Shown: one piece after another, positions 58,806 to 64,000 of the stretch
Layout of the letters: every line of letters starts with the position of its first letter
How positions within the stretch are numbered: position 1 is the first letter of the stretch
NCBI RefSeq assembly: GCF_000685075.1
Contig: NZ_BAYD01000045.1
Location: forward strand, 17,910-81,909
From: Paraburkholderia oxyphila NBRC 105797
GTDB lineage: Bacteria; Pseudomonadota; Gammaproteobacteria; Burkholderiales; Burkholderiaceae
Reading direction: 5' to 3'
Length of the DNA: 64,000 bases
Program-made: the position numbers and the translations under genes
Notes under the pieces: model-generated
Seen by the model: the letters and a program-made list of their open reading frames with translations, nothing else
The model's database searches: none
What the model was told of the DNA's origin: nothing

Positions 58806-59354
58806 TCAAGCCGCGCCAGCGGGCTTGAGCGCGCCAAGCGGCAGGCCGGCCGCGGTCTGGCCGCTCTCCACCGCGCCCGCCGCGCCTGCTGCGGCCTTGG
58901 CCACGGCATCGCCGGCCGCCTCGGCGCAAGGCGTGGGCACGCAAGCGCCTTCGGCCGGTGCCGGCGTGCTCGGCCCGATCGCCTGAACGCCCTTGCTCGC
59001 GCCTGCGAGCGCCTTTTCCACCAACACGTCGAGCGGCGTCGTGCGGTAGCAGACGGCGCGCACGAGCATCGGCAGATTCACGCCCGCCAGCACGCGTACC
59101 TCGGGTACGGTAGCGAGCCGGGCGGCGATATTCGAAGGCGTGGCGCCGAACATGTCGGTGAGCACGAGCGCGCCGTTCTCCTCGCGCAGACGCTCGATTT
59201 CGGCCGTGGCCTGGGCAACCACCTGGACGGGATCGCTATCGGGCAGCACGTCGAGCGCGCCGATGCGCGCAGGGCAGCCGCCATAGATATGGGCGATGCA
59301 CTCGCGCAACGCGGTGGCGAGCGGTGCGTGGGCGATGATCAGAATTCCTGCCAT
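58806..59354 (-). CDS. PTS mannose-type EIIA protein
   Basis: 182-residue protein: EIIA-Man domain (1 to about 130) with the phospho-histidine at position 9 in IIAHAPLA and TDMFGATPSNIAARL, followed by a tail of about 50 residues rich in Ala, Gly and Pro that the family core lacks. No EIIB or EIIC of mannose type is near, so a regulatory role within the HPr/HprK system is likely. Its 5' flank carries two 75-bp repeats. Confidence 0.93.
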   Translation of the reverse strand: MAGILIIAHAPLATALRECIAHIYGGCPARIGALDVLPDSDPVQVVAQATAEIERLREENGALVLTDMFGATPSNIAARLATVPEVRVLAGVNLPMLVRAVCYRTTPLDVLVEKALAGASKGVQAIGPSTPAPAEGACVPTPCAEAAGDAVAKAAAGAAGAVESGQTAAGLPLGALKPAGAA

Positions 59355-59852
59355 ATCAGTACTCGCCGGGCCGCCCCAAGAGTGCTGATCCCCCTTGGGG
59401 GGCAGCGACCCGCGGGAGCGTGGGGGTCATTTCATACTCGCCGGGCCGCCCCAAGAGGACTGACACCCCCTCGGGGGGCAGCGACCAAAGGGAGCATGAG
59501 GGTAGTTTCATTTCAGCCTGACTGCAATTAGCGGCTTCAGTTGATGCCGGGACCTTTCCGGCAGGTGCCGATCCGCCGATCCCTTCGATCGCGTCCGGCA
59601 GCGCCGAGCCTGCGGCCAGCCGTGGGCCAGCAGGGTCGGAACCCGCGCCGCGCGGCCATTCCGGCGTGCCTGGCGGCACACCGGACAGCCAGCCCGGAAC
59701 GCGGGCTCGCGGCATTGTAGCAGGGTCATTTTCGCGCAGACCATGCGATTTTGCTCACTGGATTTGCGCCTTCACATCGGTTAAATGCTGCCACTGCGGC
59801 TCGAATCAAGCGTGGCAAGCCGTGAGTCGAGCCCACCCTCCACCCGCGGCGC
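59355..59852. other. 498-bp spacer between gshB and EIIA gene
   Basis: No convincing gene. Contains two tandem 75-bp repeats (59360-59511) next to the EIIA start; the rest shows only unconserved frames. A promoter for the pts genes probably lies here but was not recognised. Confidence 0.6.
59360..59511. repeat. Two tandem ~75-bp intergenic repeats
   Basis: Units begin TACTCGCCGGGCCGCCCCAA at 59360 and 59435; each contains CCCCC...GGGGGGCAGCGACC (hairpin-forming) and ends in GGGAGC-TG-GGGT. They agree over most positions, with substitutions in the loop. This element type is a familiar dispersed intergenic repeat of Burkholderiales, here as a direct pair. Confidence 0.8.
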
Positions 59853-60806
59853 TCAGGCCGCCGCGCGCTCCAGCGCATCGACGAACATCGCGGCCACGTC
59901 GAAACCGGTCTGCTCCATGATCTCGCGAAAGCACGTCGGGCTCGTGACGTTGACCTCGGTGAGCCAGTCGCCGATCGCATCGAGCCCCACGAGCAGCAGG
60001 CCGCGCGCCGCGAGCGTCGGCCCGAGCGCCCTGGCAATCTCCAGGTCGCGCGCGGTGAGCGGCTGCGCGACGCCCAGCCCGCCCGCCGCCAGGTTGCCGC
60101 GCACCTCATTGCCCTGCGGAATGCGCGCGAGCGAATACGGCACCGGCTCGCCGCCGATCAGCAGGATGCGCTTGTCGCCTTCCTTGATCTCGGGGATGAA
60201 CTTCTGCGCCATCACGCTGCGCGCACCGTCGTGGCTCAGCATCTCGATGATCGAGCCGAGGTTCATGCCATCCGCCTTCACGCGGAACACGCCCATGCCG
60301 CCCATGCCGTCGAGCGGCTTGAGGATCACGTCCTGGTGCTCTTCATGGAACTGGCGCAGCCGCGCCGCGCTGCGCGTGACGAGCGTGGGCGCGACGAACT
60401 GCGGAAATTCGCCGATGGCGAGCTTTTCCGAGTGGTCGCGAATCGACTGGGGCTTGTTGAAGATCTTCGCGCCCGCGCGCTCGGCGATTTCGAGCAGCCA
60501 CGTGGAGGTGACGTACTCCATGTCGAACGGCGGGTCCTTGCGCATGATGACCGCGTCGAAGCCGGTGAGCTCGCGCGCGTCGGGCGTGGCCGTGAACCAG
60601 GTCTCGCGATGCAGGTCCGCCGTGTCGCCGACGATCTCGAAGCGCCGTACGTCGGCCTCGACGCGGCCGTTCACCCAGGCCAGATGCTGCGGCTCGCACG
60701 CGAACAGCGTGTGGCCGCGCTTCGCGGCCTCGGCCATCATCGCGTAGGTCGAGTCCTTGTAGATCTTGAACCGCTCGAGCGGATCGGCGATGAAGAGAAT
60801 ATCCAT
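59853..60806 (-). CDS. gshB: Glutathione synthetase
   Basis: 317-residue ATP-grasp enzyme adding glycine to gamma-glutamylcysteine. MDILFIADPLERFKIYKDSTYAMM, VIMRKDPPFDMEYV, VILKPLDGMGGMGVFR and the metal-binding INVTSPT-like VNVTSPTCFREI are intact. AGGGA precedes the ATG at 60806. It follows gshA by 103 bp. Confidence 0.96.
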   Translation of the reverse strand: MDILFIADPLERFKIYKDSTYAMMAEAAKRGHTLFACEPQHLAWVNGRVEADVRRFEIVGDTADLHRETWFTATPDARELTGFDAVIMRKDPPFDMEYVTSTWLLEIAERAGAKIFNKPQSIRDHSEKLAIGEFPQFVAPTLVTRSAARLRQFHEEHQDVILKPLDGMGGMGVFRVKADGMNLGSIIEMLSHDGARSVMAQKFIPEIKEGDKRILLIGGEPVPYSLARIPQGNEVRGNLAAGGLGVAQPLTARDLEIARALGPTLAARGLLLVGLDAIGDWLTEVNVTSPTCFREIMEQTGFDVAAMFVDALERAAA

Positions 60807-60909
60807 ATCGTCCCTGCCTTGTCCCTGCTGGATGCCTGGTGTTATGACGGCAACGCCCGCTCGGGGCGGGCGCTGCGTTGAATTGTCCGAAAAGCGGTGC
60901 GCGCGGTGC

Positions 60910-62199
60910 TTACACCTGGATCGCCTCGGGGTCGGTCTTCTCCAGCTCGACCGACGCCGCGAGCAGCCCGAGACGCGCGACCACGCCGTACATGTAAAAG
61001 CGGTTGGGCGGCGCGGCGCCTGGCTTCGCGCGCGTGTCCGGCAGCGCCGTGTGCTCGAAGCCGAGCGGCACGTAGTGCATGCCCGGCGCATTCAGGTTCT
61101 GGTCGCGCTCGCGGCTGCCGTGCGCGCGGTAGAAGCCGCCCACCACGTAGCGGTCGATCATGTAGACGACCGGTTCGGCCACTTCGTCGCCGATATGCTC
61201 GAACGTGTAGACGCCCTCCTGCACGATCACATCGCGCATCTCCAGCCCGTCCTTCGTGGCCGACATCTTCGCACGTTCGCGCTTCGTGAGCGCGGCGACC
61301 TCGGAAGCGTCGTGCACGGTCATCACGCCACGGCCGTCCGTGCCGGCATCGGACTTGATGACCACGTAGGGCTTTTCGGTGATGCCGTACTCGCGGTACT
61401 TCTTCGCGATCTTCTTGAGCACCGTGTCGATGGCGGCGGCGAGTTTCTCCTCGCCCGTGCGCGCCTCGAAATCGACACCTTCCACATGTGCGAAGTACGG
61501 ATTGATCATCCACGGATCGACGCCGACCATCTTCGCGAACTTCTTCGCCACGTCGTCATAGCAGGAGAAGTGCGTGGACTTGCGGCGCACGGCCCAGCCC
61601 GCGTGCAACGGCGGCAGCAGGTATTGCTCGTGCAGGTTCTCGAGCACCGGCGGAATGCCGCCCGAGAGGTCATTGTTCAGCAGAATCGAGCACGGATCGA
61701 AGTTCTTGAGCCCCAGGCGCCGCTGCGAGCGCTCGAGCGGTTCGAGCACGATCTTCTGGCCGTCCGCCAGCGAGATCGTGACCGGCCCGGCGATGGTTTC
61801 GTCGAGCGTGCCAAAGCGCACGTTCAGGCCGGCTTGACGCATGATCGTGGCAAGGCGCGCGACGTTCTCCAGATAGAACGCGTTGCGCGTGTGCATCTCG
61901 GGGATCACGAGCAGGTTCTTCGCGTCCGGGCAGATCTTTTCGATGGCCGCCATGGCGGCCTGCACGGCGAGCGGCAGCACTTCCTGCGGCAGGCAGTTGA
62001 AGGCGCCGGGAAAGAGATTCGTGTCGACCGGCGCGAGCTTGAAGCCGGCGTTGCGCAGGTCCACCGAACAGTAGAACGGCGGCGTGTGCTCCTGCCATTC
62101 GAGGCGGAACCAGCGCTCGATGGACGGCGTCGCGTCGAGGATGCGCTGCTCGAGCTCGAGGAGCGGACCGTTCAACGCCGTAACCAGATGCGGGACCAT
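60910..62199 (-). CDS. gshA: Glutamate-cysteine ligase (proteobacterial type)
   Basis: 429-residue enzyme for the first step of glutathione synthesis, of the betaproteobacterial ATP-grasp-like type found beside gshB and unlike E. coli GshA. Recognisable stretches are FYCSVDLRNAGFKLAPVDTNLFPGAFNCL, RRKSTHFSCYDDV and VVIKSDAGTDGRGVMTVHD. It is first of a gshA-gshB pair. Confidence 0.93.
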   Translation of the reverse strand: MVPHLVTALNGPLLELEQRILDATPSIERWFRLEWQEHTPPFYCSVDLRNAGFKLAPVDTNLFPGAFNCLPQEVLPLAVQAAMAAIEKICPDAKNLLVIPEMHTRNAFYLENVARLATIMRQAGLNVRFGTLDETIAGPVTISLADGQKIVLEPLERSQRRLGLKNFDPCSILLNNDLSGGIPPVLENLHEQYLLPPLHAGWAVRRKSTHFSCYDDVAKKFAKMVGVDPWMINPYFAHVEGVDFEARTGEEKLAAAIDTVLKKIAKKYREYGITEKPYVVIKSDAGTDGRGVMTVHDASEVAALTKRERAKMSATKDGLEMRDVIVQEGVYTFEHIGDEVAEPVVYMIDRYVVGGFYRAHGSRERDQNLNAPGMHYVPLGFEHTALPDTRAKPGAAPPNRFYMYGVVARLGLLAASVELEKTDPEAIQV

Positions 62200-62671
62200 A
62201 AGGTAATACTCGCGGACAAAAGCTGATTGAGGGTAGGGAAACCGGGAGCTTATCTGGGGACGACTGCGGCGGTTGCAAGTCGGCTTTTCCCTTACGGGCC
62301 ATAGGGTTACTCGACGTCCCGCCGGCCCCGGCTACGGGCCCCTCGCCGGGCGTCCCTGACCGGGCGTCCCGCACTATCCATATCGAATACCCATTCTGGA
62401 CCGCGCGCATGGTCCCGCGCAATGGAGACACACGAAAAGAAGGGACACTAAAGCTAACGCAGACGAAATCGGGCTTATTCCCGCAAGCCCGGCGCCCAGA
62501 TAAAGAAAAGGCCCGCCATAAAGGCGGGCCCAAGTCGCTGTACTCCGTGCTACTCATCGCTGCTTGCCGCTTCAAACTGGCTGCAAACCTGCGTTATGCG
62601 CTGCTAGACGTACGGTAAAGCGCACTGTGAATCGTACTGCGAACCGCGCGCCGGAGCGCGCGTCACGCTAG
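62200..62671. other. 472-bp gap between amtB and gshA
   Basis: No gene seen. Holds the amtB terminator (62502-62531), a GC hairpin CGCGCGC/GCGCGCG (62645-62662) just after amtB, and AT-richer sequence near 62380-62480 that may include the gshA promoter. Confidence 0.6.
62502..62531 (-). terminator. Rho-independent terminator downstream of amtB
   Basis: GGCCCGCC (62510-62517) pairs with GGCGGGCC (62523-62530); on the minus strand the stem is followed by TTTTCTTTA. Confidence 0.85.
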
Positions 62672-64000
62672 TTACTCCACGCGCTCGCCATGCAGCACCA
62701 CGTCGAGACCTTCGCGCTCCTCTTCTTCCGAGACGCGCAGGCCCATCACCATGTCGATCACCTTGAGCAGGATGAAGCTCACCACGCCGCTGTAGACGAG
62801 GGTCGTCAGCACGCCCTTGGCCTGCAGGATGACGTTGCCGTCCGCGCCGCCGATGTCCTTCACCGCGAACACGCCGGTCAGGAGCGCACCGATGATGCCG
62901 CCGATGCCGTGCACGCCGAACGCATCGAGCGAGTCGTCATAGTTGAACTTGTGCTTGAGCCAGGTGGCCGACCAGAAGCAGACCACGCCCGCCACCACGC
63001 CGATCACGATCGCGCCCGTCACGCCGACGAAGCCTGAAGCGGGTGTGATCGCCACGAGACCGGCGACAGCCCCCGAAGCGATACCGAGCACCGAAGGCTT
63101 GCCCTTGGCGATCCACTCCGCGAACATCCAGCCGAGCGCCGCGCAGGCCGTGGCCACTTGCGTCGTGAGCATCGCGAAGCCGGCACGGCCGTCCGCCGCG
63201 ACTGCCGAGCCCGCGTTGAAGCCGAACCAGCCCACCCACAGCATGGCCGCGCCGATCAGCGTGAGCACGAGGTTGTGCGGCGCCATCACTTCACGGCCAT
63301 AGCCCACGCGCTTGCCGAGCACGAGGCAGCACACGAGACCCGCGATGCCGGCGTTGATGTGCACCACCGTGCCGCCCGCGAAGTCGAGGATGCCTGCGCT
63401 CGCGAGCCAGCCGGTCGGCTCCCACACCATGTGCGCGATCGGCGAGTAGACGATGATCGACCACAGGGACATGAACACGAGCATCGCCGAGAACTTCATG
63501 CGGTCGGCGAACGCGCCGGTGATGAGCGCCGGCGTGATGATCGCGAACGTCATCTGATAGACGAAGTACACGGTCTCGGGGATGGTCGGCGCGAGGTGGC
63601 TCACGGTGAGCGTCGTCGCCTTGTCGCCGTGGATGTAGTTCATGCCGGCGAGGAAGACGCGCGAGAAGCCGCCGATGAACGAGCCGCCCGGCGTGAACGC
63701 GAGGCTATAGCCCACCACCGTCCAGATCACCGTCACGACGCAGGTGATCGCAAAGCTCTGCATGAGCGTCGCGAGCACGTTCTTCTTGCGGACCATGCCG
63801 CCGTAGAAGAGCGCGAGGCCCGGGATCGTCATGAACAGCACGAGCGCGGTGGAGGTGAGCATCCACGCGGTGTCGCCCGAGTTGATCTTCGACGAGTCGA
63901 CCGAGAACGGCGCGGTCGGTGCCGCGGGCGCGGCGGCGGCTGCAGCCGAGGCGTCGGCCGGCGCGCTTGCTGCTGCGGCGGCGGGTGCCGAGGCGGCAGC
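62672..64000 (-). CDS. amtB: Ammonium transporter, N terminus outside window
   Basis: At least 442 codons of an Amt-family channel, reaching the window end. Helices and landmarks: DTAWMLTSTALVLFMTIPGLALFYGGMVRKKN, HINAGIAGLVCCLVLGKR (pore His), VGWFGFNAGSA, FGVHGIGGIIGALLTGVF (second pore His). Before the channel is an Ala/Pro-rich stretch of about 40 residues, probably mature periplasmic N terminus after a signal peptide further upstream. The partner glnK would also be expected upstream, out of view. Confidence 0.95.
   Translation of the reverse strand, partial: AAASAPAAAAASAPADASAAAAAAPAAPTAPFSVDSSKINSGDTAWMLTSTALVLFMTIPGLALFYGGMVRKKNVLATLMQSFAITCVVTVIWTVVGYSLAFTPGGSFIGGFSRVFLAGMNYIHGDKATTLTVSHLAPTIPETVYFVYQMTFAIITPALITGAFADRMKFSAMLVFMSLWSIIVYSPIAHMVWEPTGWLASAGILDFAGGTVVHINAGIAGLVCCLVLGKRVGYGREVMAPHNLVLTLIGAAMLWVGWFGFNAGSAVAADGRAGFAMLTTQVATACAALGWMFAEWIAKGKPSVLGIASGAVAGLVAITPASGFVGVTGAIVIGVVAGVVCFWSATWLKHKFNYDDSLDAFGVHGIGGIIGALLTGVFAVKDIGGADGNVILQAKGVLTTLVYSGVVSFILLKVIDMVMGLRVSEEEEREGLDVVLHGERVE

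Noticed and set aside
59356..59715. 119-codon frame on the minus strand upstream of the EIIA gene
   Set aside because: It translates the two 75-bp repeats and GC-rich spacer into a repeated peptide; no homology type and no ribosome-binding site.

Overview
The window is a stretch of core chromosome from a high-GC betaproteobacterium of the order Burkholderiales, most likely Paraburkholderia or a close relative. This is judged from gene order and protein character: hprK-rapZ, ispE-tRNA-Gln-prs-rplY-pth-hisC, the split cox assembly cluster, and gshA-gshB-EIIA-ptsH-ptsI-thiF. No prophage, insertion sequence, CRISPR array or defence island was seen. Coding density is high, and the long open frames on strands opposite real genes are by-products of GC-rich codon use.

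Layout. 1-2.3 kb: end of hprK, rapZ and a Lon-substrate-binding-domain gene. 2.4-4.4 kb: mutM-mutY, reading left. 4.5-11.9 kb: TPR protein, lolB, ispE, tRNA-Gln, prs, rplY, pth and hisC, reading right. 11.9-15 kb: ferredoxin, coaD and rsmD, then ftsY. 15-16.5 kb: maleylacetoacetate isomerase and a fumarylacetoacetase-family hydrolase. 16.7-19.8 kb: ybiB and leuA, the latter behind a leucine-codon leader peptide. 20-22 kb: an NTF2-like gene and rpoH, which carries a perfect CIRCE operator. 22.3-25.5 kb: cytochrome bd operon cydP-A-B-X. 25.6-33.2 kb: GlcNAc operon (GntR regulator, nagA, SIS deaminase, EIIA-HPr-EI fusion, EIICB permease). 33.6-35 kb: a MarR gene and metQ. 35.3-45.7 kb: aa3 cytochrome oxidase and heme A assembly genes. 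45.8-52.2 kb: DUF2244, methyltransferase, comF, trmL, macrodomain, gpsA, secB, grxC and rhodanese. 52.4-56.1 kb: gpmA, S41 protease and thiF/moeB. 56.2-62.2 kb: ptsI, ptsH, mannose-type EIIA, gshB and gshA. 62.7 kb to the end: an ammonium transporter that runs off the window.

How the genes connect. HprK at the left end and HPr/EI/EIIA at the right end belong to one regulatory phosphorelay, while the nag operon brings its own EI and HPr fused to EIIA. Two terminal oxidases, bd and aa3, sit about 10 kb apart with most of the assembly factors for the aa3 enzyme. Heat shock (rpoH), leucine synthesis (leuA), glutathione synthesis and secretion (ftsY, secB) are represented by single well-conserved genes.

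Nothing here looks like a wholly new multi-gene system. The best leads are regulatory or architectural: the leuA leader (CTA-rich peptide, no visible intrinsic terminator, C-rich downstream tract, second small ORF overlapping leuA); a perfect 9-bp inverted repeat upstream of the CIRCE promoter of rpoH; a subunit II of cytochrome oxidase carrying both a cytochrome c and an OmpA-like domain; a second, cysteine-less EIIB domain on the GlcNAc permease; and a terminator-like hairpin between ptsH and ptsI. All assignments come from reading the sequence by eye; no database search was run.
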